64,000 nucleotides of DNA, from positions 124,001-188,000 of the forward strand of contig CAVSUM010000004.1 in NCBI GenBank assembly GCA_963731105.1. Direction: 5' to 3'. The stretch comes from RPQJ01 sp963731105 (GTDB lineage: Bacteria > Pseudomonadota > Gammaproteobacteria > Steroidobacterales > Steroidobacteraceae). A program made the translations under genes and the position numbers. Shown piece by piece: positions 1 through 11,273 of the stretch (position 1 is its first letter; each line of letters starts with the position of its first letter). The notes beneath the pieces were generated by a model. It saw nothing but the letters and a program-made list of their open reading frames with translations. It made no database searches and was not told the origin of the DNA.

Positions 1-92
1 TGCGGTGGCCGCACCGTCGCCTTCGGCGGTTGCGGCGCTGGCTCGTGCCTCGCGCCGGTCAGGCGCTGCCACCAGTCGCTGAAGCGTCCCAT
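1..92 (-). CDS. Unknown protein, N-terminal fragment cut by the window edge
   Basis: An ATG at 92 on the minus strand opens a frame that stays open to the window edge (about 30 residues, starting MGRFSDWWQRLTG and becoming Pro/Ala rich). It overlaps the 3' end of the upstream membrane-protein gene by 34 bases, a spacing typical of translationally coupled genes. No family is recognisable from so short a piece. The call rests on position and plausible composition only; it could be a chance frame. Confidence 0.35.
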   Translation of the reverse strand, partial: MGRFSDWWQRLTGARHEPAPQPPKATVRPP

Positions 93-379
93 GGCTCCAC
101 CCCCGTAGGGCCCGCACTCACGCGGCAGGACCTTGGCCAAGCATACGCCACGAGCACCCGCCAGACGACGACGAGGGCCGCAGGTCCGAGCAGCAGCAGC
201 CAGGCGGCGGCGCGCAGCCGCACGACGTCGGCGTAGAACGCCGCCAGGAATTGCAGCGGCCCGCCGCCGGAATACGGGCCAAGGGTCGTCGTGCCGGTGT
301 AGTAGACCAGCAACGGCAGCACCGCCGCTCCGAACAGCAGGGCGGCGATGATCCAGGCAATGTGGCGTCGCAGGCGCAT
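59..379 (-). CDS. Small two-helix inner-membrane protein, unknown function
   Basis: About 106 residues if started at the ATG at 379; an in-frame ATG at 403 gives 8 more. The N-terminus is basic (MRLRRH) and followed by a hydrophobic helix of about 20 residues. A second helix, rich in Leu/Ala, lies near residues 57-80, and the tail is polar. This is the pattern of a small integral inner-membrane protein with no catalytic motif visible. It is divergent from the oxidoreductase at 442, sharing a short spacer, and its 3' end overlaps the start of the next minus-strand gene. I do not recognise the family. Confidence 0.5.
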   Translation of the reverse strand: MRLRRHIAWIIAALLFGAAVLPLLVYYTGTTTLGPYSGGGPLQFLAAFYADVVRLRAAAWLLLLGPAALVVVWRVLVAYAWPRSCRVSAGPTGVEPWDASATGGSA

Positions 380-441
380 CGCGCGATGCTGAGGTCTGGC
401 CACGGGAACCGCAAGGGCCGGGGTTTCAGTATCATCGGCGG

Positions 442-1392
442 ATGCCAGCCATTCGCACCGCAGTCATCGGCGTCGGGTATCTCGGGCGCTTCCACGCGCA
501 GAAGTACGCCGTCCTTCCGGGTTCGCAACTCGTGGCCGTGGTGGATGCGCGCGCGGAGGCGCGCGACGCCGTCGCGGCCGAAGTCGGGTGCCGGTCGGTC
601 GCCGATTACCGGGAGTTGTTCGGCCAGGTCGATGCCGTCAGCATCGCCACGCCCACGCCGCTGCATTTCCCGATCGCGCAGGACTGCCTCGAGCACGGCG
701 TGCACGTGCTGGTCGAGAAGCCAATCACCGAGACGCCTGAGCAGGCCCGCGCGCTGATCGCCAGCGCCGCCCGCTACGGGCGCATCCTGCAGGTGGGGCA
801 CCTCGAGCGCTTCAATGCCGCGATCCTCGCGCTCGCGGGCACGCTCGGGACGCCGCGCTTCGTCGAGTCCCACCGGCTCGCTCCGTTCAAGGAGCGCGGC
901 ACCGACGTCAACGTCGTGCTCGACCTGATGATCCACGACATCGACCTGATCCAGAGCCTGGTCGGCGCGCCGATCGAGTCGATCGACGCGGTCGGTGCCT
1001 CGGTCTTTTCCGCGGGGCTCGACATCGCCAACGCCCGCATCCGCTACGCGAACGGCTGCGTCGCCAACACCACGGCGAGCCGCGTCAGCATGAAGATGGA
1101 GCGCAAGCTGCGCCTGTTCCAGGACGACGCCTACGTCTCGATCGACCTGCAGCAGAAGGTGCTCACCGTGGTGCGCAAGCCGCCGGCCGGCACCGCGACC
1201 GTGCCGGGCCAGGTGGTGATCGAGGAGCGCAACTACGAGCAGGGCGACGCGCTCAGGCTCGAGATCGAGGCGTTCCTGCGGTCGATCCGCGAAGGCAGCG
1301 CCCCGGTGGTCTCGGGCGAGGACGGCCTGCGCGCTCTCGAGACGGCCATCCGCATCACGGAACTGGTGCAGGGCCAGGGGACGAAGCCATGA
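442..1392 (+). CDS. Gfo/Idh/MocA-family NAD(P)-dependent oxidoreductase
   Basis: 316 residues, normal length for the family. The N-terminal Rossmann fold has the dinucleotide motif GVGYLG at residues 10-15 and the family's EKPIT segment near residue 92, whose Lys takes part in catalysis. The C-terminal half looks like the alpha/beta sugar-binding domain. Members oxidise hydroxyls of sugars, including UDP-GlcNAc at C3 (WbpB/WlbA, GnnA). With the DegT aminotransferase at 15882 it could form a pair making a 3-amino sugar for lipid A or polysaccharide; that is inference, as they are 15 kb apart. The stop overlaps the next start (ATGA), so the two are probably co-translated. Confidence 0.88.
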   Translation: MPAIRTAVIGVGYLGRFHAQKYAVLPGSQLVAVVDARAEARDAVAAEVGCRSVADYRELFGQVDAVSIATPTPLHFPIAQDCLEHGVHVLVEKPITETPEQARALIASAARYGRILQVGHLERFNAAILALAGTLGTPRFVESHRLAPFKERGTDVNVVLDLMIHDIDLIQSLVGAPIESIDAVGASVFSAGLDIANARIRYANGCVANTTASRVSMKMERKLRLFQDDAYVSIDLQQKVLTVVRKPPAGTATVPGQVVIEERNYEQGDALRLEIEAFLRSIREGSAPVVSGEDGLRALETAIRITELVQGQGTKP

Positions 1393-2558
1393 ACCGTGCG
1401 CACTATCGCGGCACCGATTTCCGCCGGGCGATCTGCATCGACGACCTGCGCCGCATCGCGCGCCGCCGGCTGCCGAATTTCAGCTTCGAATACCTGGAGG
1501 GCGGTGCCGAGGACGAGCTCGCCCTCGCGCGCAACCGGGAGGTGCTGGAGCGCATCGGCTGGATGCCGCGCACGCTGGCCGGGGTGGGCAGCCCGGACCT
1601 GACGAGCGAGATCCTCGGCGAGACCTGCCACCTGCCGCTGATCATCGCGCCGACCGGTTTCAACGGCATGCTCTGGCCGCAGGGCGATCTCGCGCTGGCC
1701 CGGGCGGCGGCCGATGCCGGCATCCCGTTCACGCTCAGCACCGTGTCGAACTACGACGTGCGCCGGCTGACGGCCGAAGTACCGCAGCGGATCTGGTTCC
1801 AGCTGTATCCGTTCAAGGACGAGAAGGCCGTCGACCATCTGGTCGATCGCGCACGGCAGGCGGGTTGCGGCACGCTGGTGGTCACTACCGACGTACCAGT
1901 GCTCGGTGCCCGCGAATGGGACCAGCGCAACTACCGCGCGCCGATGAAGCTCAGCGTGGCGAGCATGCTCGACACCCTTGCACACCCGGGCTGGCTGCGG
2001 CGGGTGATGATCCCGCAGGGTGCGCCGCAGTTCGAGAACCTCAAGGAGCTGCTCCCGCCGGGTGCCAGCTCGGCGCTCGCCGGCGTGCGCTTCATGGGCA
2101 CGCAGATCAACGCGAAGCTGAGCTGGGAGGACATGGAGCGGCTGCGGCGCCGCTGGCCGGGCAAGCTGGTGCTGAAGGGCATCCTCTGTGTCGACGACGC
2201 AAAGCGTGCGGTGGACGTCGGTGCCGACGGCATCGTGTTGAGCAACCACGGTGGCCGGCAGCTCGACGCCTGCGTGTCGGGCGTGGAACTGCTGCCGTCG
2301 GTGTGCACCGAGGTCGGAACCAAGCTCACGGTGCTGGTGGACGGCGGCTTCCGTCGCGGCTCGGACGTGCTCAAGGCGCTCGCGCTCGGCGCGCGCGGCG
2401 TGATGATCGGCCGGCCGACACTGTACGGGCTGGCGGCGGGCGGCCAGGCCGGCGTGAGCCACGCACTGGCGCTGTTGCGCGTCGAGATGGAACGCGCGCT
2501 GACGCTGCTCGGCTGCCGCAACCTCGGCGAGCTCGGGCGGCACCTGATACGCAGTTGA
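1389..2558 (+). CDS. FMN-dependent alpha-hydroxy-acid oxidase/dehydrogenase (LldD-like)
   Basis: 389 residues, the usual length of the lactate dehydrogenase/glycolate oxidase barrel family. An N-terminal lid (FSFEYLEGGAEDE) precedes the TIM barrel. The catalytic-base segment SNHGGRQLD lies near residue 285 and the phosphate-binding region DGGFRRGSDVLKALALGA follows. Such enzymes oxidise L-lactate, mandelate or other 2-hydroxy acids with FMN and pass electrons to quinone or oxygen; the substrate cannot be read here. It overlaps the upstream oxidoreductase by four bases and is followed after 14 bases by a quinone oxidoreductase, so the three probably form one redox operon. Confidence 0.9.
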   Translation: MNRAHYRGTDFRRAICIDDLRRIARRRLPNFSFEYLEGGAEDELALARNREVLERIGWMPRTLAGVGSPDLTSEILGETCHLPLIIAPTGFNGMLWPQGDLALARAAADAGIPFTLSTVSNYDVRRLTAEVPQRIWFQLYPFKDEKAVDHLVDRARQAGCGTLVVTTDVPVLGAREWDQRNYRAPMKLSVASMLDTLAHPGWLRRVMIPQGAPQFENLKELLPPGASSALAGVRFMGTQINAKLSWEDMERLRRRWPGKLVLKGILCVDDAKRAVDVGADGIVLSNHGGRQLDACVSGVELLPSVCTEVGTKLTVLVDGGFRRGSDVLKALALGARGVMIGRPTLYGLAAGGQAGVSHALALLRVEMERALTLLGCRNLGELGRHLIRS

Positions 2559-2572
2559 AGGGGAGTGGAACG

Positions 2573-3546
2573 ATGCGGGCAGTGATCTGCCGGGAACTCA
2601 CCGGCGTCGGCGGGCTGGAACATGTGACTGACTGGCCCGAGCCGCAGGCCGGACCGGGCGAGGTGGTGGTGGAGGTGAAAGCCGCGGCGCTCAACTTCCC
2701 CGACCTGCTGATGATCCAGGGGCTGTACCAGGATCGGCCGCCGCTGCCGTTCGTGGTCGGCACGGAGATGGCCGGCGTGGTGGCCGAAGTGGGCGAGGGC
2801 GTCACGCACCTGGCGGTGGGCGACCGCGTCGTGGCCGCCTGCGGCCGCACGCTCGCCGAGCGGGTGGCGGCCAAGGCTGCTCTGGTCATTCCGGCACCGC
2901 ACAAGCTCGATTTCGCCGCGGCGGCCGGCATCTGCATCACCTACTTCACCAGCATGCATGCGCTCAAGCAGCGTGCGGCGCTGCGGGCCGGCGAAACGCT
3001 GCTGGTGCTCGGCGCCGCGGGCGGCGTCGGCACGACGGCGGTCGAGCTCGGCAAGCAGATGGGCGCCGTGGTGATCGCTGCGGCCAGCAGCGACGCCAAG
3101 CTCGAGCTGGCGCGGCGCCTCGGGGCCGACCACGTGATCAACTACGCGACCGAAGACCTGCGCGAGCGCGTCAAGGCGATCACCGGCGGCAAGGGCGTGG
3201 ACGTCGTGTACGACCCGGTGGGCGGCGAGCTGGCCGAGCCAGCGCTGCGCAGCATGGCCTGGGGCGGCCGCTATCTCGTGATCGGCTTCGCCGCCGGCGA
3301 CATCCCGCGCATCCCGCTCAACCTGCCGCTGCTCAAGGGCTGTTCGATCGTCGGCGTGTTCTGGGGTGCGTTTTCCCAGCGCGAGCGCGACGTGCAGCGC
3401 GCCAACGCCACGGAGCTGTGGCAGATGTTCGAGGCGGGCGCCTGGTGCCGGTGGTCGGCGAAACGCACGCGCTCGACGACTACGCCGCGGCGTTCGACGC
3501 GCTGGCCAGTCGTCGCGCACAGGGCAAGGTCGTGCTGCTGCCCTGA
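2573..3546 (+). CDS. NADPH:quinone oxidoreductase, zinc-free MDR family (one frame break)
   Basis: Medium-chain dehydrogenase/reductase of the quinone reductase branch. The N-terminal GroES-like domain is followed by the cofactor motif GAAGGVGTTAVELGK near residue 147. No zinc cysteines are visible. The frame breaks at 3440-3441, where one base seems missing. After the shift the sequence reads LVPVVGETHALDDYAAAF and ends KVVLLP at the TGA at 3544, exactly as family members end. Joined length is about 324 residues, normal. The stop lies back to back with the stop of the convergent ABC-F gene inside a 12-bp palindrome. Confidence 0.85.
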
Positions 3547-5458
<1,912 letters not shown>

Positions 5459-5606
5459 GGGCGGCCGCAGGAGTCGGAGGGGCGCGCATTCTAGCGGCTG
5501 GCGGCCCGGCCGCGGTCGCCATGCGCCCCGCGCCGGAATCCGGCACAATCCGATCCCTTTGCTGCCGCCTGCCCCCTGCGGGGCCGGTTGAGGAGACCCC
5601 CTTCCG

Positions 5607-7033
5607 ATGCCCTCGCTGCGATTCCCGTCCCTTCGTGCCCCGTCCCCCGCGACGCGCTGCCGGCTGCTCGCGCTGCTGGCCGCCTGGCCTGCCCTGCGTG
5701 CTCGCGCAGGGAACCCCCGCCGTTTCCACGCTGGCCGCTTTCAGCGGCTCGCAGGCCAGTTCCGCGCCGATCAAGGGACCGGACGGGGCCTTGTACGGCA
5801 CCACGGCGCAGACCAGCTTCGTGGCCGGCGGGCTGATTTACCGACTGGCGGCCAACGGCTCGTCGATGACGACCATCTACCAGCTCCAGCCGGTGGACGG
5901 CTACAGCCCGCTCGGCGGCCTGCTGCTCGGGTCCGACAAGCTGTTCTACGGCACCACCGCCATCGGCGGCGCGGAGCAGGCGAACAGCACCGGTACCATC
6001 TACCGTGTCGCGCCCGACGGCAGCGGCTTCCAGGTCATCTCACCGGTTCCAGAGCTTCACGGGCACCAATGCGCTCGGCCTGTCGATCAATCCGGACGGC
6101 GCGAACCCGGATGCCGAGCTGATCGAGGGCAGCGACGGCATGCTCTACGGCGTGACGCGCGCTGGCGGCGCCAACGGCAACGGCGTGGTGTTCAAGGTCG
6201 GCCGGGACGGCACGGGCTTCCAGCTGTTGCACGTCTTCGGCGCGATCACCTCGGCGACCGATGCCACCCCGGTGCTGAACGCCGACGGCATCAATCCCGC
6301 GGCACCGCTGCTGCTCGGCGCGGACAATTATCTTTACGGCACCGCTTCGCGCGGTGGCACGACGGGCAGCGGCACCATCTTCCGCGTGGGCCTCGACGGC
6401 ACCGGCTTCGAGCTGCTGCGCACGCTGCCGGCGCTGGTCACGAGCACGACCACGCCGCCCACCAACGCGGACGGCGCCGGTCCCGCGGCGGGACTGACCG
6501 ACGGCCGCGACGGGCGCCTGTATGGCGTCACGAGCCAGGGCGGCAGCAGTGGCATCGGCACGGTGTTCGCACTGGACCCGGTCGGCAAAGTGTTCACGGT
6601 GCTGCACAATTTCGACGGCGCCAAGGGTGCGCAGCCGACCGGCGAGCTGCTGCTCGCTCAGGACGGCAAGCTGGTCGGTACGACTGCGGCGGGAGGCACC
6701 AACTCCGCCGGCAATACCACCACGCTCGGCACGATCTTCTCGATCGCGCGCGACGGTACTGGCTTTACCAGCCTCTACAGTTTCGACGGCAAGGAGGGTG
6801 CGACGCCCAGCGGCAGCCTGCTGCAGCTCGATGCGAACACCTTCGCCGGCGTGACGCTCGCGGGCGGCAGGTGCAGCCAGGGCACCGTGTACCAGTTGAG
6901 CCTGACCGGCGCGACGGCCAAGGGCGTGACCAACTGCGGGCGCAAGAACAACAGCGGTGGTGGCGGCGTGACACCGGCCTTGCTGCTGCTGCTGGCCGTC
7001 GCGGCGGCGGCGCGGAGGCTGCGCGCCGACTGA
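5607..7033 (+). CDS. GloVer-type tandem-repeat exported protein with GlyGly-CTERM-like tail (two frame breaks)
   Basis: The start at 5607 opens a signal peptide (Arg-rich n-region, then LLALLAAWP) that continues, after an apparent extra base near 5690, into LPCVLAQGTPAV. A second extra base, the t at about 6040, shifts the frame again. Restored, the protein is about 475 residues of repeats of the form LYGTTxxGGxxGxGTVF...DGTGF..L, the choice-of-anchor GloVer repeat. The tail is a Gly run, a hydrophobic helix (ALLLLLAVAAAARRL) and a basic end, the layout of GlyGly-CTERM signals processed by rhombosortase. It is thus probably a surface or secreted protein of unknown role. Confidence 0.72.
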
Positions 7034-7061
7034 CCGGCACCATCGGGGGAGGAGGGTGGCG

Positions 7062-9327
7062 ATGGCGGACACGCAACTGCATCACCGGACCTGCTCGATC
7101 TGCGAGGCGATGTGCGGCATCGTCGTCGAGCACCGCGGCCGCGACATCCTGTCGATCAAGCCCGACCGCGAGGACGTGCTGAGCCGCGGGCACATCTGCC
7201 CGAAGGCCGTCGCGCTCAAGGACCTGCACGAGGATCCGGACCGGCTGCGCCAGCCGGTGCGACGCACCGCCAGTGGTTGGGAGCCGGTGAGCTGGCAGCA
7301 GGCGTTCGACGAGATCGAGCGGCGCATCGGCGAGGTGCGGGCGCGCCACGGCCGCGACGCCGTCGCGATCTACGCCGGCAATCCCACCGCGCACAACCTC
7401 GGTGCCATGCTCGGCATCGGCGATTTCATCCGCGCGGTGCGCACGCGCAACCTCTACTCGGCCACCAGCGTCGACCAGCTGCCGCACATGGTGGCGTCGC
7501 ACGCGATGTTCGGGCACCAGTTCCTGCTGCCCGTGCCGGACGTGGATCGCACGCAGCTGTTCGTGTGCATCGGCGGCAACCCGGTCGCGTCCGGCGGCTC
7601 GATCATGGGCGCGCCGGGGTTCGAGAAACGCGTCGCGGCACTGCAGGCGCGCGGCGGGCGGTTCATCGTCGTCGACCCGCGACGCACCGAGTCGGCGGCG
7701 GTCGCCGACGAACACCTGCCGATACGTCCTGGCACCGACGTCTACCTGCTGCTCGGGTTGCTGCACGAGGTGTTCGCCACGGGACGTGCCGGCGCGGGTC
7801 ATCTCGCAGCGCAGGTCAGCGGCCTCGAGGCGCTGCGCGCGGCAGTGCTCGGGTTCGACGCGGCGCAGCTCGCTGCCCGCACCGGCCTGGCGCAACAGCG
7901 CATCGCGCGGCTGGCCCAGGAATTGTGCGACGAGCCGCGTGCGCTGGTGTACGGCCGGGTCGGCGCCTGCACGCAGGAGTTCGGCGGGCTGGTGCTGTGG
8001 CTGATCTATTGCCTGAACGCGGTGACCGGCCACCTCGACAGCGAGGGCGGCATGATGTTCGCCGAGCCGGCGGTGGACCTGACGCGCGCCTACGGCTCGA
8101 AGGGGCACCATGGCAGGTTCCACTCGCGGGTCCGCAAGCTGCCCGAGTTCGGCAACGAATTGCCGGTCGCGGCGCTCGCCGAGGAGATCCTGACCGAGGG
8201 CGAAGGCCGCATTCGCGCATTGATCACGTTCGCGGGCAACCCGGTGCTGTCGACCCCGAACGGGCGTCAGCTGGATCGCGCGCTCGCCGGGCTGGAATTC
8301 ATGGTGTCGGTGGACCTGTACCTGAACGAGACCACGCGGCACGCGCACCTGATCCTGCCGCCCACCAGTCCGCTCGAGCACAGTCACTACGACATCGCGC
8401 TGAGCGGCTTCGCCGTGCGCAACTTCGCGAAGTACTCGTCGCCGTTGTTTCCGAAGCCAGCGGGTGCACGGCACGACGCCGAGATCCTCGCCGAACTCAC
8501 GCTGCGCCTCGGCAGCGAGCCCGGGATCGACGCGTGCGATGGCCCGGGCCAGGTCGGCGGTGCCGCGCTGGCTGGGTTCCGACCGCCTGCTGGACCTGAT
8601 GCTGCGCACCGGCGCCTACGGAGCGGAGTATCGCGGCGCGCTGAAACTCATGGCGTCGCTGCCGGGCTTCAAGGCGCTGCGACGCCTGCTCGCAGCGCCG
8701 GATCGCCGCCCGGCGGGGCTCAGCGTGCGGCGCCTGCGCGAGTCACTGCACGGCATCGACCTCGGGCCACTGCGCCCGAACCTGCTGCGGCGACTGGCGA
8801 CGCCGGACGGGCGTTTGCAGCTCGCGCCCGAGCTCTACCTGCGTGACCTGCCGCGTGCCGCGGCGGGGCTGGCCGAGCCACCGCCCGCGCTGGTGCTGAT
8901 CGGCCGCCGTCACGTGCGCAGCAACAACTCCTGGCTGCACAACAGCCAGCGACTGGTGAAGGGCAAGGCGCGCTGCACGCTGCTGATGCATCCGGACGAT
9001 GCCGCGCGGCTGGGCGTGGCGGACGGTGCGGCCGTGCGAGTGCGCTCGCGCGTGGGGGAGGTGGAGGTGGCCGCCGAGCTCACCAGCGACATGATGCGGG
9101 GCGTGGTGTCGCTGCCGCACGGCTGGGGCCACGACCGGGACGGCATCCGGCTAACGGTCGCGAGTCGCCACGCGGGCGTGAGCCTCAACGACCTCGTCGA
9201 CGATCAGCGCGTCGACGCGCTGACCGGCAATGCCGTGCTGAACGGCACGCCGGTCGACGTCGAACCGCTGCAGCAGCGGCCGGCGCGGGTCGAGCCCGCG
9301 CGCATGGAGCCTACGGCAGCTGCTTGA
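7062..9327 (+). CDS. Molybdopterin-dependent oxidoreductase of the formate dehydrogenase/nitrate reductase superfamily (one frame break)
   Basis: About 755 residues. The N-terminus has a 4Fe-4S motif CSICEAMC...ICPKA (C-x2-C-x3-C-x26-C). Molybdopterin-binding segments follow (NPTAHNLG, GGNPVASGG, FAGNPVLSTPN), and the C-terminal dinucleotide-binding domain contains NNSWLHNSQRL and LPHGWGHDRDG. There is no Tat signal, so it is probably cytoplasmic. The start is ATG at 7062 behind GGAGG at 7051-7055; an in-frame GTG at 7056 is an alternative. An extra base near 8535 splits the frame; skipping it gives IDAMARARSAVPRWLGSDRLL. The substrate is unknown. No other subunit gene is adjacent. The 3' end overlaps the convergent gene by 17 bases. 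Confidence 0.85.
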
Positions 9328-10640
9328 CCACGTCCTTCGCGATGTCGAACGGGCTGAATTTCTTCTTCTTCTTCGGCTCGGTGGCGGGCGCGGCCTGCTC
9401 GCCTTCGGCCGGCGGCGGCGCGTCCGTCATCTCGTCGCTCAGCGCCGGCGCCACCCATGCCGCCCATCCCACCCATGCCGCCTTCCATGCCCATCATGGC
9501 GGTGGTCATCGACTTGACGCGGATCTTCAGGTTCCAGTCCGGCTCCCAGGCGATCTTCGGGTCGGTCGGGCGCGGCGGATACGCCATGTTCAGTTCGCTG
9601 CCGTAGGCGATCGCCCGCAGCATGCCCATGGCCGCGGCGTCCTTCGGCACGGCGCATCGCGTCGTCGTGGGAGGCAGCAGCACCTTGTCCTTCAGCCAGC
9701 CGTCCACGGCCTTGTTGGTCTGGTAGTCGAACAGGCCGAAGCCGCTGTCGGGCAGCTCGCTCGAGGTCCAGATCACCATCGTCATTTCCTCGCCCTCACG
9801 GCTGCCCATGCTGCCGAGGAAATAGGCGCGGGCGGTCGGGATGGCGTTCCACTCGAGCAGGGTGAAGGTGCCCTTGTCGGTCTGCCGGAGCTTGATCTCC
9901 GGCATGATGTCCTGCGCGGCGGGAATCGTGAACTTGAAGCTGTCGGGCACGCCCTGGCCCGTGAACGCGTGCTGGCCGGCGATCGAGGCGCCGGCGGGCA
10001 GGGCGCGCTTGTCATCCTTGCTCGGCCAGACCGGCCGGCCGAACGTGGCGTGCGCGCCGCGCTGCGTCGCGCGGCGCGACTCGAAGAACTTGCCGAGCTC
10101 GGCGATCGTCGCCGTCTCGAGGTCGACCACCTTGGGCTGTCCGGGACGTACCGTCTCCGAGCACCCCCAGTACATGATCAGCTTGCCCTTGGGCGGTTCG
10201 TAGTCCCAATCCTCGGGCTGGTCCTCGCCCTTTTCCTCCGGCAGCGGCTTCGGCTTCTCCGGCGTCTGCAGCTTGAGCGTCGGTGCGAGCGTCGTGGCGG
10301 TCGGCACCGCTTGCAGCGCCTCGGCGAGGCTCGTGTTGCGGCTGGTATAGAGCGTGACGTCCATCCAGCGGCCCGCCGTGCCGACCTGCGTGAAGCCGAA
10401 CTCCGCCTTGGCATTCTTGCCGCCGCCCATCAGCGCGCCGAGCGTGGCGCCCATCATGCCCTGGCCGCCCATGCCGCCGCCCATCGGGAACCCCGAGAAC
10501 GTCGCGACGTCGATCCACGCCTGGGACACCGGTGGCTTCACCACTTGCTTCGGTGGCGTCTGCGCCTGCGCGACTGCGCAGACGGTGCTCACGGCGACGG
10601 CGACCAGCAGATTGCGACCGGCGATGGTTGTAGCGGACAT
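9311..10640 (-). CDS. Exported protein of unknown function with Met/Gly-rich stretches (one frame break)
   Basis: About 442 residues. The N-terminal signal peptide ends VCAVAQA|QTPP, a good signal peptidase I site. Two low-complexity Met/Gly stretches occur (FPMGGGMGGQGMMG early; MGMEGGMGGMGGMGG late). The middle has no recognised domain. An extra base near 9445 shifts the frame; restored, the end reads LSDEMTDAPPPAEGEQ and then a run of five Lys before FSPFDIAKDVVKQLP. I do not recognise the family. It is a single gene followed by the ssrA terminator on its upstream side, and its 3' end overlaps the molybdopterin gene. Confidence 0.7.
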
Positions 10641-10719
10641 GATGCGTACCCCCGTTGGCGACGGCTGAATAGTAACGCCGGCCGCAGGCGAGGGCGAAGT
10701 GCATCAAACGCGCAGCCAA

Positions 10720-10753
10720 GAAAAAGCCCCCGGCCGTTGCCGGCAGGGGGCTT
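10720..10753 (-). terminator. Rho-independent terminator of ssrA
   Basis: On the minus strand a GC-rich hairpin (GCCCCCTGCCGG / CGGCCGGGGGC, loop CAA) is followed by TTTTTC. It lies 8 bases past the CCA end of the tmRNA. Confidence 0.75.
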
Positions 10754-10760
10754 GGGGGAC

Positions 10761-11115
10761 TGGTGGAGGCGGCGGGAATCGAACCCGCGTCCGCAAGCCC
10801 TACGTTCCAGGACCTACATGCTTAGCCGTCTCTTTGATTCTCGTCGTTCACTACCCGAGCGGCAGGGAAGATGACCGACCAGCTCAGGATCGTTTTAGCG
10901 AGCCAGCCCTCAGCACACTGGACCCGCGAGCTTGTGAGCGCGTCCCTCGGGTCTGGATGCACAAGCACATGCCAGTCGAGGGTTAGGCGGGGTTAAGCCG
11001 CCAGAGCGTAGTTGTCTTCGTTGGCAACTAGTTGTTTGCAAGCGGTTTAACGAGGAACCTTGCACCTCGGCATGCACCTGAAGTTTCGCGACCCACGTCG
11101 AAACCGGTCGCCCCC
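10761..11115 (-). ncRNA. ssrA: Transfer-messenger RNA (tmRNA), tag ANDEDNYALAA
   Basis: One-piece tmRNA of 355 nt that rescues stalled ribosomes with SmpB. The 5' GGGGGCG pairs with 3' CGCCTCC ahead of A-CCA, the acceptor stem. The 5' half has the conserved GCGAAAC and GGTGCATGCCGAG. The T arm reads GGTTCGATTCC. The resume codon starts the frame GCC AAC GAA GAC AAC TAC GCT CTG GCG GCT TAA, giving the degradation tag ANDEDNYALAA, nearly identical to the E. coli tag ANDENYALAA with one extra Asp. A promoter and a terminator flank it. Confidence 0.96.
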
Positions 11116-11130
11116 AGATGGACAGGGACT

Positions 11131-11158
11131 AGTGTAGGGGTGTGGCGGAGGAATACAA
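11131..11158 (-). promoter_or_regulatory. Probable sigma-70 promoter of ssrA
   Basis: On the minus strand, -35 TTGTAT (11153-11158) and -10 TACACT (11131-11136) are separated by 16 bases. The mature tmRNA end lies 15 bases downstream of the -10, consistent with a short leader removed by RNase P. Confidence 0.5.
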
Positions 11159-11160
11159 GG

Positions 11161-11273
11161 GGAAGCGGATAGCGGATAGCGGATAGCGGATAGTCAAGAA
11201 AAGAGAAGGCCAGCAGTGCTGGCCCTTCTTTTCATTCGTACTATCCGCTATCCGCTATCCGCTATCCGCTTCC
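11161..11273. repeat. Heptamer inverted-pair element B1 (GCGGATA x4 facing x4)
   Basis: Left arm: GGAA then four perfect GCGGATA units (11165-11192) and GTC. Right arm: four TATCCGC units (11242-11269) then TTCC. The arms are exact inverse complements, about 32 bp, around a 49-base loop. The loop itself holds a strong hairpin (AAGGCCAGCA/TGCTGGCC) with A-rich and T-rich flanks that could terminate transcription both ways between ssrA and fabI. The right arm runs into fabI and supplies its last codons and stop. Confidence 0.92.
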
